The notes under the pieces were generated by a model. The model worked only from the letters and a program-made list of their open reading frames with translations, made no database searches and was not told the origin of the DNA. The position numbers and the translations under genes are program-made. From assembly GCA_029817715.1 (NCBI GenBank), contig JARUPY010000551.1:62001-126000 (forward strand): 64,000 bases of DNA, in the 5' to 3' direction. Source of the DNA: Melastoma dodecandrum. Lineage: Eukaryota; Streptophyta; Magnoliopsida; Myrtales; Melastomataceae. Shown one piece after another: positions 23,875 to 36,034 of this stretch (positions are counted from its first letter, which is position 1; each line of letters starts with the position of its first letter).

Positions 23875-25019
23875 TCACATGTCGGCGACATCAGTGATGA
23901 ACCCAATGTCGAAGCCAAAGGCGATGCACGTTAACTCCTTATTGCTCCCGTTGTACATTCGCATCTGAAGTGAGTATGGGCCCTACACAAACAGTGAAAT
24001 TGAGTTTAGCAAACACAGGGAAGTCAGTGTCATCAACCCAAACAAGAGGTGAGACCACCAGCAGTGGAAACGAGTAGAATCTCAGTCTTCAATACTACGA
24101 CAAGTTGATGACAGTGGGACTTCGATAAATTCCCTAATACACTAATAGAGCAATGTAACGATCATCGGCCAATTCGATGCTGTGGAAACTTGTAAGAAGC
24201 CAATGCTGTAGAGATCATCAGCCACATTTTTCGGCAATTCACCCAGACAAGCCTATGCTGAAGAGATCCCAAGAGAAGATGAATTGATTCCACGGAAAAT
24301 CAGAAATATGAAGCCACGTTTGCTGACTTAGGAATGCAGTGCAGTTGGTATTCCAAATTTCCTCGTGAACAGAACTTTAGAAAAGGAAAGGGGATTCACG
24401 CTCACCGGGGGAGTAAACCCAGGAAGGACCTGCGAGTGAGCAACCAAGAAATCCCCGACCGAGACGGGGCAAGACGTCTCTGAGCAAAGGTCGTGGGTCT
24501 CGCTATGAATATGCCACCCGAAGTAGGAAACATCGATCACCAGTTTCCCACCCGAGATTTCTTCCCCTGCACAACACATACATACACACACGATCAACGA
24601 ACGACAGCCGACCAGTCAACATGACATCCAGCTGCAGATGAGGAGTCTCACCGGTAGTAGCGGAGATGCTGAAAGTGGCGTCCTTGCCTCTGGCGATCGG
24701 ATTAGGCGAGATTTCGACTCCACTCACGCTAACATCATACGTGGCCTTCTTATCTACACGCCCACCATCAACAGAAGAATCACAGAATACAACCACCAGT
24801 CAAAATCCCTAATAGATATTCATCCCATAACAGCAATCGAAACCAAAAGAAAAACAAAAAGGGAGGGACTCGGGATCAGGAATTGGGAGGACACGAAGAA
24901 GGAACATCAGGAGACAGACCGCAGTAGCTGACGTCGGTGGCGAAAGCCGAGGGCAGGACGACCGCCAGGACGAGGAGGGAAGCAGACAGGAGGTGGAGGA
25001 GGGGCTTCGATGGTGCCAT
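23875..25019 (-). CDS. ML-domain (MD-2-related) lipid-recognition protein
   Basis: Four deduced minus-strand exons, 25019-24920, 24753-24652, 24566-24406 and 23982-23875, join in frame to 156 residues, the usual length of plant single-domain ML proteins. A signal peptide is visible (MAPSKPLLHLLSASLLVLAV, cleavage probably after AFA near residue 27). The mature part has the expected cysteines: TDVSYCDKKATYDV, HDLCSETSCPV and ELTCIAF. The block GGKLVIDVSYFGWHIHSETH is characteristic of the group often annotated as phosphatidylglycerol/phosphatidylinositol transfer protein (At3g11780/At5g06480 type). The protein is probably secreted or vacuolar and binds lipid or sterol in a beta-sandwich. All introns are GT-AG. 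A tandem TATA-like tract lies upstream. Confidence 0.92.
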
Positions 25020-25173
25020 GGGAATCGTGGAGACGAAGACGGAAAGGAATTCACCGACACGAATGATGGAGGGAGGTTTCCCGAAATCGTTGGTCGGTCC
25101 CTTTTTCCGGTGCAGACGCGGGGGGGAAATTATGGATTGGGGGAAAGCAGAGAGACGATGTCGTTTTGGTGTT

Positions 25174-25202
25174 GATTTTATATATTTTATATTTTATATT
25201 TT
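25174..25202 (-). promoter_or_regulatory. TATA-like tract upstream of ML gene
   Basis: On the minus strand this reads as three tandem TATAAAAT-like units, about 155-180 bases before the ML start codon. The position fits a TATA region with a leader of about 120-150 bases. Confidence 0.4.
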
Positions 25203-27046
25203 TGTCTGTTGCGATTTTTCCTTCTTAGAAGAAGTGGGGGGGGGAGAAATATCGAACTGAGTATTTCCGTATCTTTGGGGGATTTCCCCTGGCCCTGGGA
25301 ATAAGGTTGGGATTGGCGAGTGACTTTTTTAGGGTTACTTTATTCCAAATTTTTCTTAATAATAATCCGATTTTATATTGTATTAATTCATTTTTTATAA
25401 CTAAAAGCTTTTCGAGCTGGTTAAAGGTTTTTTGCTGTCTACATCACAATTGTAATTAGGACCTGACAGGTAGTTTGGGGCGTGAATTCGAATTTGTGAT
25501 TAAAATATCCAGTGCCATTTGTAAAAGACTAGTTTGATATTACGAAGTGCAATAAGATAAATATAACTATAGTTGTCTCTCTTCGCTGACGTTTTCGCTT
25601 TTTTTTTTTTTTGGAAGTTTTACGGCTAATCATAAAAAAACCTATTTTGTTAATTGTTTTACTGGTTTATTGATTAGTTTGGCCTTTTAAATCTCTGTTT
25701 TTTTTAATTAAAAAAACTAAATTATTATTTTTATATAATTATATTAGATAGGGTTAGCATTCGGATAAAACCCGAACAGGTACTATAATGGTTGTAAGTA
25801 TGATTTCTGGTTTTCAGAATCAATCCAAATAATTCGAAACATGACATATAAAGAAGTTGGTCATGTTATTAGGTATGTTCACCTATCCGAGGATGACTTC
25901 TTCCTCTGTGGTGGAGCGTGGCGATTCCTGATCCGCCTTGTAGAAGCCATGGGATGCGGGGGGGCATGGGAATTGTTCTCAGCCATTTATCTAGATGTTT
26001 TTCTTACCTTGGGAGTTTGAATTTATGGAAAATGAAGATGGAGGATGTCTTTGGATTTTTGATGATGAATTTATATATTATATATTATACGAGATTGGAT
26101 GAGAAATGATAAATTTTAGAAAAACTAAAATTGAATTTTTTAAGTGATAATTTTTTATTCACATGATACATACATTCTATGTTCTAAAACTACGAAACCT
26201 GACGTTAGAGAGGGTGTTCCATATTGGACATCCTAAACCTACCACTACCCATCCGAAACATGCTCGGTGGGCTGGAATTATTTTAATAAGAAAAGCATAC
26301 CACAAAGGAAACAACGTAAAAGTTAAAATTAATAATCAATGAAGGGAAATTTATCAGATTTAATCTAAAGCCAAAAAAAAAAAAGAAAAGAAAACATCCC
26401 CGAACTGTCGACGTCCTCGATCCAACCAAACATCCAACTACATACAACGCAACGTACCCCACCAAATAAAAACGATACAAATAAAAAAAATTAAAAATTG
26501 GTTGGACGATCGGGTTGATCATCCATCGAACACATCTTGCCTGCCTTCCCATGTGACGCGATCTTTCCCATGTAATTGGAAATAGACCTTCCTCAATGTT
26601 TTTAGTATTACTTGCTGCTCACTCGTATAACTCCTCCCTATGTTCATGTATCGACACCGTCTTCTCCTTTAAAGTGCCAGTTGCCTGGTTATTTATGTAT
26701 AAGTCATCTAATATTATAATATCAATTGGCTTTGTTCGATTTCCAAGTTCGTCATTAAAAAAAAAAAGATCCGAATTTCTTATAAATCGAAATTGACATT
26801 CTAACTCAGAATTCTATGCATTATTTTTTCCACTTAAGCTATTTTACCCGTTTCCTCTAATATGAATGCGCCAGGCCAGGGAGGATCTGTGGAAGGGCTA
26901 CGTGCTTGTGCTGCTGCTATCTATATAGTCAAATCTGAAATTTACATATTTTCTTTTTAACGGGAAGTCGGATTTAAAACAAATGGCTGACCCTAAACTA
27001 AGATCGAACAAATTAAATTAAAGTATACCACATATTACAAGATGGA
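25203..27046. other. AT-rich intergenic region
   Basis: The sequence is mostly AT-rich, with an A tract near 26,372-26,391. It probably includes the ML promoter at its left and the 3' UTR of the ATL gene at its right. No gene or intact transposon was recognised. Confidence 0.5.
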
Positions 27047-27598
27047 TCAACTCCTCCTAACGGCCAGCGGCACCACCTCCGCCAGCGGCGTCGGCATGGG
27101 CGACGTCCTACACACGGGGCACGTTGGGTGGGACCTCAGCCACGGATCGATGCACTTCGGATGGAACAGGTGACCGCATTCCGGCAACAGCCTAATGCTG
27201 TCGCCCCCCTTGTAGTCCGCCAGGCATATAGAGCAGCACGACGCGGTTGTGGAGTCTGACAGCTTTGCCTCCGAGTACGGTAGCTTCGGGTATCCCGCGA
27301 TGGTGGCCTCGTCGAGCCCCCCGGGGTCGACCGCGAGGACGATGTGGTGAGGGCGGTCGTCCTCAGGAGGCATGGGCATCACGTTCCTGATCCGGTCTCG
27401 GCGAGCCCAGGACGAGGACATGGACCGGCCGTTGGACTGCTGGAGGCTGCGGGTGCAGAAGTAGGACGCGAGGGTGATGGTGGTGATGAGGAGGAGGATG
27501 CCGACGGAGACGCCGATGCCGTAGCCGAGTCCGCCGATGTTGTTGCCGCCGAGGATGCCGCTGGCGGTGTCGTTGTTGTAGGCGGTGTCGTTGTTCAT
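27047..27598 (-). CDS. ATL-family RING-H2 E3 ubiquitin ligase
   Basis: Intronless minus-strand ORF of 183 residues. It has the ATL layout: one hydrophobic membrane segment near the N-terminus (about residues 25-47, GIGVSVGILLLITTITLASY), a basic linker, the GLD box (PGGLDEATIAGYPKLPY) and a RING-H2 domain at about 122-163. The RING ligands are visible: CSIC, ECGHLFHPKC and CPVC, with the Pro-Trp pair PWL that helps recruit E2. No intron and a short C-terminal tail are usual for this family. It most resembles the ATL67/69-71 subgroup. ATL ligases sit in endomembranes or plasma membrane and often respond to elicitors; the substrate is unknown. A long antisense frame on the + strand is a shadow. 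Confidence 0.93.
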   Translation of the reverse strand: MNNDTAYNNDTASGILGGNNIGGLGYGIGVSVGILLLITTITLASYFCTRSLQQSNGRSMSSSWARRDRIRNVMPMPPEDDRPHHIVLAVDPGGLDEATIAGYPKLPYSEAKLSDSTTASCCSICLADYKGGDSIRLLPECGHLFHPKCIDPWLRSHPTCPVCRTSPMPTPLAEVVPLAVRRS

Positions 27599-29589
27599 TG
27601 TATTTAGGATTTATGGAAAGGGGAGGGAGGGGAGGGAGGGATGGATGGACGGATCTTGGAAATGGAAATGGTGTCGTGTAAAAGGCGGAAATGAAATAGC
27701 AATGCAAAGAGTAATATGCAGGGGAATGAACAACTAGAGAAAGTCAACTGATAGGGGGGATCATGTTTGTATGTATGTATGTCATCATGGGGGGTGTTAG
27801 AATTGCGTGTGGACGCAAAGATTAGACATTAGTTTGAGTTAAGTTGCAACCCCCACCCCTACCCCCTTAATTTAATTTTATGCAATTTGGTTTAAACAAT
27901 ATTTCGGTACATAACACGGTCAACATACATACGTGATAATTCCTGAAGTTTATCCTCGGCCCTGTGAATCCTCTGCCCCCCCTGATCTGTTGGTTAGAGC
28001 TGCGGTGTGTTTGATTACGACATTTACCCTCTCGGCCGCCTGAACTGAACTGAACTGACCAGGTAGTAATAAAAAAGAAAATCTAGGCACTCTTTTCTCA
28101 CGTAGTTAATAATATGCCTAAGGAATTCTACCACAGAATTCTTCTTTTTTTTTTTTTTGAAATTACTCCTTTTTTTTTGTTGAATTTCAGGAGACTGTCT
28201 GCGGCTCCCCTGAAGGCATAAGCTTTCACATAAATTCAGCACGATCGGTTATTTTTCATTGAAGTTGGTAAGATGATACTTTCAAGGGTGTAGCACGTTT
28301 AGTGCCAGCACCATCTCGAATAAGAAGGAACTATTAAATGCAGTGCATAGATCTAACTACTAGTTCAATTCAAAACTCAGTAATTTAAATAAAATATACT
28401 TGTTATTAAGATACGAGTAACATGAAATATTGACGGAGAAGATACATCTAAATATGGCTGCACAAGTTATACCCCATGTTTTCCCCAGAGATTTGATTCA
28501 TTTCTCGGACTGATGCAAGGGGGGACACGGCCGAACGATCTGCCGCCAGGCCGGGGGTTCATGCCGACTAAGTCCGTGCCTCCCTCCGGAGTAGCCTCTC
28601 CTCAGCGTCTTACCAACCCAGTCAGAATTGTTCCATGTGTTGATGGCGTGTGGGGTCATGACCAAGGAAGGAGGGATGACGGCCGCCCCCGGGTCCGATC
28701 AACCCAGGCATAGCTCGGATAGCTGGCTGGAGGTCTTCTTTCTTATCGGAGCTCATTCTTTCCAAGTTACGATCAAACTAAATTTGTTGTTTGATGATGA
28801 TATTGACATGAAGTAATAATCCCTTAACTTTTTTAAGTGCGAAGATTCAAAGAAGAAAAAAAAATCAGCAAAGTTGTTTTAAGATGATGAGGCATGGCAC
28901 TTAAAAAAGATTATTTGGTGGGAGGGGGGCAATTATTTGACCCAAGTGAAGATTAATTTTATAAGAACAGGTCACAATCAGGCAGCACGATCGTCAGCCA
29001 GAACACCTCTATTATTACACGACTTGCGACATTTGTTGAATTAATCACATTAGCATCCGATGATGTCGCGACACCGAGAAGATCTCATTCGTACTTTATG
29101 CCACTGACCTGGGCTCCGAATCAAATGGGGGCCAACCCAGTCAGTCAGTCACCCGGCAGATTCAGCTGAACGGCTAAGGAAGTTGGCCCTCTCGACTTGA
29201 CTACAGTCAGTCGTCCATTTACCGGCCGCGACGAAACTCTATTTCTACCTAAGGCATGTCAAGATAAGAGTCATCGCTCCCGGTCGTAGGGACAGGGAAG
29301 GGAGAGTCACTGGAGCTTCGATTGTTTCCTCAACATCGTCAAGCTCATATGGCCTTTTGGGGATGGCTACCGTCTCGACTAAATGGATTTCATCGCTAAA
29401 AGACTGCTACCATGACGAAAGAAGATCCACCAAAGTATGAAATGAATATACGGCAACAGAGACGATGCCCCAACCAAACCAGAATAAAATCAACCAACCA
29501 ATCATATCGTATCCGCGTCTAGTCCCAATTACACCTCTACAGAAGAAGGAAGGAAAACTATATATAGCTGCGAGTAGGCAGCAGATGAC
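27599..29589. other. Intergenic region
   Basis: The right side is probably the SYP121-like 3' UTR and the left side the ATL promoter. In the middle there is an A/T-rich tract (28,141-28,180) and a GC-rich island at 28,510-28,720 that stands out from its surroundings. No known gene is recognised. Confidence 0.45.
28510..28720. other. GC-rich island of unknown origin
   Basis: About 210 bases of clearly higher GC than the flanks, open in one + frame for 66 codons (MQGGTRPNDLPPGRGF...). The product resembles no family I know. It may be a captured exon piece or transposon fragment. Confidence 0.2.
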
Positions 29590-30813
29590 TCAAGCTCCAG
29601 GCGGCGGGGGCGGTGGTGATGCGGCAGGTGTAGCAGGAGTCGGACTGCTGCTGCTGCTGCCATTCTTTTGCCACGGCTTGACGGTGAAAAGCACTACGAA
29701 CAAAACGATTACCAGCAGAAGGATGATGCCGTAGCAGGTCCATTTCCTCGTGTTCTTCTGATACTTCCTCGCGGTCTCTAACCGCTCGGTCCCTCCACGG
29801 ACGAAGGAATTCGCCCTTGCCACCTGGCTTTCAATATCATCCAGCTGCTCCCCCTGCGCCTGAACCAGTACGGCCATGTCCAGGAACACCTGGTGGAGCT
29901 CCTTGAGGTTCCTCTCCATGTCCTTGACCGCGTCATGTCTTTCCTGAATTTCGTAGATGGTGTCCAGAACTCTCCCTCGCCCTTGCTCCTGGATTGCTTT
30001 CTGAAGGAATGTCTCGCTCTCGCCTGCATAATAGTCAGCCAGAAGCATAAGACAACAACAAAGAACCGCGCGGGCTAATTCGGTGACATGATCAAAACGA
30101 AGAATTTATCACCATTTCTATCCTAGAACACCATGAGAGATTCACCCTATACATATTCTGAAGTCATTCAATCTGAACAAATTGATCATCAGATCAAATT
30201 CAATCCTCAACCCGAACAAGCCAACGATCACCCAAATCAGAAGAGATTTACCAGTCGAGATCAGAAGATCAAGAGTTTTCTCATCAGGGTTCTCGCCGGT
30301 AACCGTGAAGTACCTCCGCTGGACGGTCTCCCGATACTCCCCAGAGATCTTCTCCCTCAACACCCCAAACTCCTCCATCGCCTCCTTCAGTTTCTTCCTC
30401 AGACCGTTCACAACCGACGTCCTCGTCCTGTCGGAGGACGACCCCGGCCCGCAACCAGGCAGGCTCCTGTTGGCCGCGTTAGCCCTGTCCAGCGCCTCCA
30501 GCCTTACTTTAATCAGCTTTGCCTTCTTCAGAGCGGAGCTCACGTCCCTGTCCATCCTCGACCTAAGCTCCTTCACCGACCTCGAGTCGTGCAGCGTCTT
30601 GCTCCTCTCATGGCTTGAACGGAGGCTATCCCTTAGTCCATCAAGCTCAGCGAGGTCCTCCTTGATGGACTCCACGTCCTCAAAGAACTTGTCCAGATTT
30701 ACCGACCCGGCGCCTGCAGAAGAGGACATCTCGACGGAGGAGTGGTGTGGCGGCGGCGACGCGGAGGGATCGTTCCGGAACCGCGAGAAGGATCCCGAGA
30801 AAAGGTCGTTCAT
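29590..30813 (-). CDS. SYP121: SYP121-like plasma-membrane syntaxin (Qa-SNARE)
   Basis: Two deduced minus-strand exons, 30813-30252 and 30023-29590, join in frame to 331 residues, with the single intron in the conserved position (LIST|GESE). The start [13 protein letters not shown] and [11 protein letters not shown] are typical of SYP12 proteins. The Habc region lies at about 37-165 and carries [20 protein letters not shown]. The Qa-SNARE helix is at about 205-265, with the zero-layer Gln at about 244 ([12 protein letters not shown]). One membrane anchor follows at about 283-302. A Ser/Pro tail of about 25 residues ending in PPPPPPGA lies after the anchor. SYP121 (PEN1/SYR1) drives vesicle fusion at the plasma membrane, supports penetration resistance and regulates K+ channels. 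Assignment to SYP121 over SYP122 rests on the SYP121-like sequence blocks. Confidence 0.95.
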
Positions 30814-31212
30814 CCTTTCTTCCCAACGCAGAACCGACGGAAAAGATCGAAACTTGGACGCGAGAAATCGATTATGGCAATCCGAGACGAACTGGGTAGT
30901 CGAGAATCAGCCCAAAGGAGACAGGATAGCCCGTCTACCAAATTAAAAAAAGCTCCTTTGTTCTGAAAGAAGAACAGAGAGAGAGGTCAACGACAAAGGG
31001 GGGGAGGATCAAATGGGATGAGATGAGACAGTCAAGCAGATGGGTTAAAGGAGGAGGATCAGGGACAACCGGGATTTGACTAGTAAAAAGGAACGGATCA
31101 AAGCGGCAAAGCGCGTTGCGTGGATGATGATGATTCGGTCTACGCACCCAACCCAGACAAGGCCTTTAAGCCTAATGAGTGTTTGTTGATTTTTCGGTAG
31201 TCCTAAAAACAC

Positions 31213-31335
31213 GAGTTTTGTACGAAAATACGGATAATTTTAAAAAAAATTTTATGAAATACAATTTTAATTTCATAAAATACGATTTTTCATAAAATAC
31301 GATTTTACTGTCCATCCGTACGCAAAACCCGGGTT
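31213..31335. repeat. Small inverted/direct repeat, MITE-like
   Basis: GTTTTGTACGAAAATACGGAT on the left is partly complementary to ATCCGTACGCAAAAC on the right, about 100 bases apart. Between them CATAAAATACGATTTT recurs. It could be a very short MITE relic. Confidence 0.35.
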
Positions 31336-34300
31336 AGCTGCAATTCTACAATCCCATCTGCCTCAACAGAAGTAGATGGGGGATGTTTCGATTTTATCAA
31401 CTACCCAACAATAAGTACACAGCAGGGGACAGGAACTTTGACCAGTTTATTAAAAAAGAAGAAAGAAAAGTTTCACCTACCCAACCCGCTTTCCTTCAAT
31501 TCAATCCTTTGAGTGTTGGGCCAAGTTTTTGCTTGATGCTGAATCGGCGGCCTCTGTTTGGGTCAACAAAAAATGTGAAAGAATGTCTGGCAGCCCATGA
31601 ACAAAACCCCCCCGTCATGTCTGCCCAGGGGTGGTCCCAGGGAGGGAGGTTGTGGTGATGGGAGCATGTTTCTCAGGAGGCTGCCGAGGTGATGCCTACT
31701 TCTTGTCGATTTTCAGAGGTATATGGACGAATTCTTGTTTGAGGATGTTGTTCATGAAGTGGCGTGTGTCCGGGTTGCTATCTTCGGAATAAATTCCCAG
31801 TATTTTCATTTGAATGAACTGCCCTTAAGCGTCGACTTGTAGTCGATTGAATTTTTTTTGCTGCGGCAGCTTGGAATTTGGACGATCAAATTTAGTGCGA
31901 GACTCTTTTTACGGCTTCTGCATTCACTAGCCCCCTGGCGACGGAAATGTCTTTGTGGCGTTCGTATTGTTTCCTGTTTGTTTTCAGAATTCAAATTTTG
32001 TTACTATAGTCACATGGAAATTCTCGAAGACGAACATGCTCCGAGGAAGATGTAGCGATTCAAGAAGCGATTGGGAGCAGGTTAAACCTGAATATAGCCC
32101 AACCAACAAGTTCTGTCGAAGATGGTCATATCCAGTAGGGACTTCAGTGGTCAGTTTCTGGCTCTACAAATGATGCAAACCTTGATTTACTGTTCTATCA
32201 ATGCTGTTTCATTCCTTTTGCTGTTGAGATTTTGCTGATTTCCCCTACTTTGTTGAGGAGTTCACAGTAGTTTGATAATTAGTTCCTGTATTGCTCTGGT
32301 TCACTTAACTTAAACGAGTGGTCGTTTCTTGAGAATGATTAATCTCCCTTCTCTTGTGGTCTGTCACCAATACTTGGTATCCTGCGATTACTACACGACT
32401 TGAAACTGTAGTCAATCAATTCTGTCCCATCATGCACTGTGATGCCTTCTCTCAATTAGAGTTTCTTTTTCCGAAAAGTTGGGAGATTTACTCTTGCTTC
32501 TTCACAAGCATAACACAGGCGTGGAGTGATTCTTATACGGGTGTAAAGACATAATCTAACTTGTCGGTCGGACAAAGCCAAATGAAAAAAAGTTTCTTGT
32601 CCTTCCAGTAAATGGTTCAACGTTCAATAGAAGTTGTGCCCTCCTTTACAATTGTTCAAAATTCTCATTAGATTCAAGGTTCAAAGCCAGACTCTATCTT
32701 GAGTGCTGCCCACCCAGCCATGGTGGCCATATTCCCCGGTGCTTGCGGTTTATGGTTATTGTAGAGAGGCGGGTGATTTAATCGAGGTATGCTGGTCTGG
32801 ACACAACCGTCATTAAAAGAAGAAAAAAGAAATAATGTTTCATGTTATTTTGATCAACTCTCTTACTCATAACCACTATCATCAACTCATGTTGGAAGGG
32901 TGGAGTTGCCATTGTTTTTGTGCTTTTTTATTCCTTGGCTCATGCATGCAGTCTGCAAAATACACGAAAAATTGTCTATTATTTTCTCTTGATGGCTTTT
33001 CTGATATTGTCAAACTTCAGAAGAAGTTGCATAATCGATTATGTTGAAACTTTAAATTATGTACGGCACATTTGGTACTAACTCGAAGGACTGGAGTCGA
33101 GATTTTGGGGACATACTCTGATGATAGAGTTCGCTCAGAAAATTTCGATAGGATCCCCGATAGACGTCTTGAGAAAGAGAATTTTTAGAGGAAATACATT
33201 GAGATCTTTTAATTGTAGTCTTTGCTCGTAACTTCTTCAGTGTTTATCATCTAATGCAACTCTGCAATAATTAAAAAGCTCCTTTTATACGTAAAATTGT
33301 TCTTAGCAACATATATGACGTTGTTAGACTGAGGAAAGACTAGAAATAAACAAGATGATACTCTGAACAATCTGGTTTGCCTCCTACCGTCCTAGATTTC
33401 CGTATTCGCAGCCCATCGACCGCTTCTGAATTTTCTCACGTCAGTTTCCGCCATTGTCTGAATTCAGGGATGTCCATGACACGTTAATTTCTTTTCCAGC
33501 CGAGAGGATGAGCCAAGGCAGGCGCAGCCTGGAGTTTCCTATTAGTCCTTTCACCCGAAATGCGTTGAAATGCTCGGAGGGGGTACTTTGTTCCGCATCC
33601 TAGAGCATCGTCATGCTTTCGATGCAAGCCTTCCCACGGGCGAGTAGCTTCACAACCACTTGGTACCGTTAGATAACCTTCCTTCACGATAGGTTGCATC
33701 GCGGAGAATATAAGTTTCGGTCGGCCAATACGATTACCGCCCAGAGTCGTCAACCGTACATTATTTGGGCTCTAAACGTTTTAGAAATCGCATGCAAGTA
33801 TTTCTTTGAACTATGGTTTAAGCATGATGAATAATACTTTTGGCAAAGTCGCGTTTGAGTCATGGAATCGTGCGATGTGATCATATGCCCCCCCCCCCCC
33901 CCTCCATATCTCTCAAAATCTCAAACTATACGTATCTCAATTGCAAATCATTCCCTTACACTAATCAAAATGTCAACTTCCCAATTCCCCTTTTCCTCAA
34001 CTTTGCTTTCCCATCAAGCAGAACATGAACTCGTATCATACAAGTCGCTTGATCTACTCTCGAAGTAACACATCCGCGTTTATTTTAACTCATGATACAC
34101 CCACTTCACCCTCCAATCAATCAATCATTCATTCATTCATACGTGCTTCGTTTATCATCTCTCAATTTGTATTATATTTATTTGCGCCCCTCCGAGGGGT
34201 CGTAAAGACTTATGAATCGATACTACTGGATCCAAGAATGGAGCACACGATCCGAGGTGATCTTTTTGGTCAAAATCTCATTCTCTTAGTTTGAAGGAGA

Positions 34301-34976
34301 GGGAGATGGTGGTGGTGGTGGTGGAGAAACATTCATTCCTCCTTGGCTCATCAAAGGAAGGAAAGGATGGGGGGGTGGAGGGCGGAAAGAGACATTCCTC
34401 CTTGTACATAACTCAATCGATCCACTACACTCCAAAGCTTTGGAATTTCATTCTATTCATCTCCCCCCACGTACATTTTTCTAATTTTTTATTTGTTAAT
34501 CCCGTGCATATCACGACGTTCGCACCCCGTGATTGAACATGAGCTCGGGAGAAGAAATATCGATGGGGAAACAAAAGAATATGCATGTAGTTTACTTAGT
34601 AAAGCAATAATTAAATTGGTATAGAAAAAACTTTAGGCTAAAGGTTTCATATAAAACCTTGGAGTTATATTACATCTAAAATTCGTAAAACTTATTCATC
34701 TTTGATATTTTCTTCGTTTGTAATATTACTTCTAGGTGAATCACCAACTTCGTGTCCCCTCATGCACGTAACCATTGTTTCCTCCGCTCGATGAAGTTGC
34801 TTACATTATACAATAGCGTTAAGCTCACCCTCGAATCGAGTGGATCCACGTGGTGGAACGGGAACAGACAGCGCGCGGATGTAGCCGTCACTGGTGCCAC
34901 CGATCCTCCCAACATCCTTCTCGTACTTGTCGGCCCCCCATGAGATCTTAACTTAGCCTTTACACTCGCTCTCGTG

Positions 34977-34999
34977 CCCCCCCCCCCCCCCCCCCCCCC
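34977..34999. repeat. C23 homopolymer flanked by CTCGTG/CACGAG
   Basis: A run of 23 C residues lies about 195 bases before the Dof start codon. CTCGTG and its complement CACGAG directly flank it, so the C tract would be the loop of a small stem. A second C15 tract lies at 33,888-33,902. Confidence 0.75.
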
Positions 35000-35103
35000 A
35001 CGAGTGCTCACGGCCGCACGAGTCATACATTTTCGCGTTTTCTCCCCCCCTCCCCCATGTGCATGTGCATGGAAACGCTCCATAACCCTCGTTTTTATTT
35101 CCC

Positions 35104-35325
35104 ATGAAGTTTATTCTCCTCTCCATTCCCCGTTTGTCTCCCTCGTTGGGAAGTTCTTTTCTTCTTTCCTCTTTTCGATTGCAAGCGTGGGGGTATGGAA
35201 AGGGTTTGGAAGGCAAACATCGACATGTCGCCGAGCTGCCCGCGTTGCGGATCGTCGAACACCAAGTTTTGTTACTACAACAACTACAGTCTCACTCAGC
35301 CGAGGTACTTCTGCAAGGGCTGTAG
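35104..35325 (+). other. Upstream ORF overlapping the Dof start in another frame
   Basis: An ATG at 35,104 opens a 73-codon frame that runs past the Dof ATG at 35,195 and stops at 35,325. If the transcript starts before 35,104, scanning ribosomes would meet this ATG first. The peptide has no recognised domain. Confidence 0.25.
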
Positions 35326-36034
35326 GAGGTACTGGACAAAAGGCGGGTCCCTTAGAAATGTCCCGGTCGGTGGAGGTTGCAGGAGAAACAGGCGTAGTAG
35401 GTCTATTAGGGTCTCGACTGCCGAGGCCGCTTCGAGGGCTAGCTTGGGGTATGGGTCCGGAGGGTTGATAAAAGCGAAATGTTTCGACTTGACAACAGCA
35501 GCCTCATCTGCATCACCAGATGGTTCTCACATCGATCTCGTGCTCGTATATGCAAATTACTTGAACCAGAAGACAGAGTCAAAGGGAGACCACGAGAACG
35601 ATCAACAAGGTGGCGGTGGTGGATTCGACGATCAATTTACGCCGAAAGAGAAGCAGGTCGATCCAGACATCGAGTTCCTCGGTGGAAACGAGCTTCTCGG
35701 TTGCGAGTTTTTGTCCAACCTCTTCGCGGAGACTAACATGAACACCGAGAACCATAGGTATCACGAGGGGTTCGGTGCCACCGACATGTCCCACGGGAGA
35801 ATCCTGGACTATGACGGCATCGACGCGGGCAACTACTCGTTGCCGCCTCTTCCAAACGAAGAGGTTGTTATATCATGGCCAGAGTTAGAGAACGACACGG
35901 CAACTCATGGCTTCGAGGAGCCAGGGTTGTTGCCGACAGTTTTCGGGATGGATGGTCAGCAGGAGGACCAGAGCTACATAATGGCAAACTGGCGGGATTT
36001 TGATATGCCTCTGGACGATGCTTTTAGGAAATGA
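35195..36034 (+). CDS. Dof zinc-finger transcription factor (DOF3.5-like)
   Basis: Single-exon ORF of 279 residues. The Dof domain starts near the N-terminus, with its four zinc ligands at Cys15, Cys18, Cys40 and Cys43 (C-x2-C-x21-C-x2-C). The family core [20 protein letters not shown] and the basic end [10 protein letters not shown] are intact. A second short block, [15 protein letters not shown], matches the region after the Dof domain in DOF3.5/DOF1.2-type proteins (IDLALVYANFLNPK there). The rest is acidic and Gly/Asn-rich, as for an activation region. Dof factors bind AAAG cores in plant promoters. The start MERVWK was chosen because MER opens relatives and no in-frame upstream ATG exists close by. 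An intron before this ATG cannot be excluded. Confidence 0.93.
   Translation: MERVWKANIDMSPSCPRCGSSNTKFCYYNNYSLTQPRYFCKGCRRYWTKGGSLRNVPVGGGCRRNRRSRSIRVSTAEAASRASLGYGSGGLIKAKCFDLTTAASSASPDGSHIDLVLVYANYLNQKTESKGDHENDQQGGGGGFDDQFTPKEKQVDPDIEFLGGNELLGCEFLSNLFAETNMNTENHRYHEGFGATDMSHGRILDYDGIDAGNYSLPPLPNEEVVISWPELENDTATHGFEEPGLLPTVFGMDGQQEDQSYIMANWRDFDMPLDDAFRK

Larger units (their letters stand above)
30814..35194. other. Long intergenic region between syntaxin and Dof genes
   Basis: It begins with the syntaxin 5' flank, GA-rich on the + strand at 30,960-31,060. A small A/T-rich repeat unit lies at 31,215-31,335. From 31,600 to 33,780 the sequence is of mixed composition and looks like decayed genic or transposon DNA, but no domain could be named. 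From 34,000 it is the Dof gene's upstream region. No gene is supported. Confidence 0.4.

Noticed and set aside
27344..27707. Gly/Val/Asp-rich and His/Arg-rich frames overlapping the ATL gene
   Set aside because: Antisense or shifted shadows of the GC-rich ATL coding sequence.
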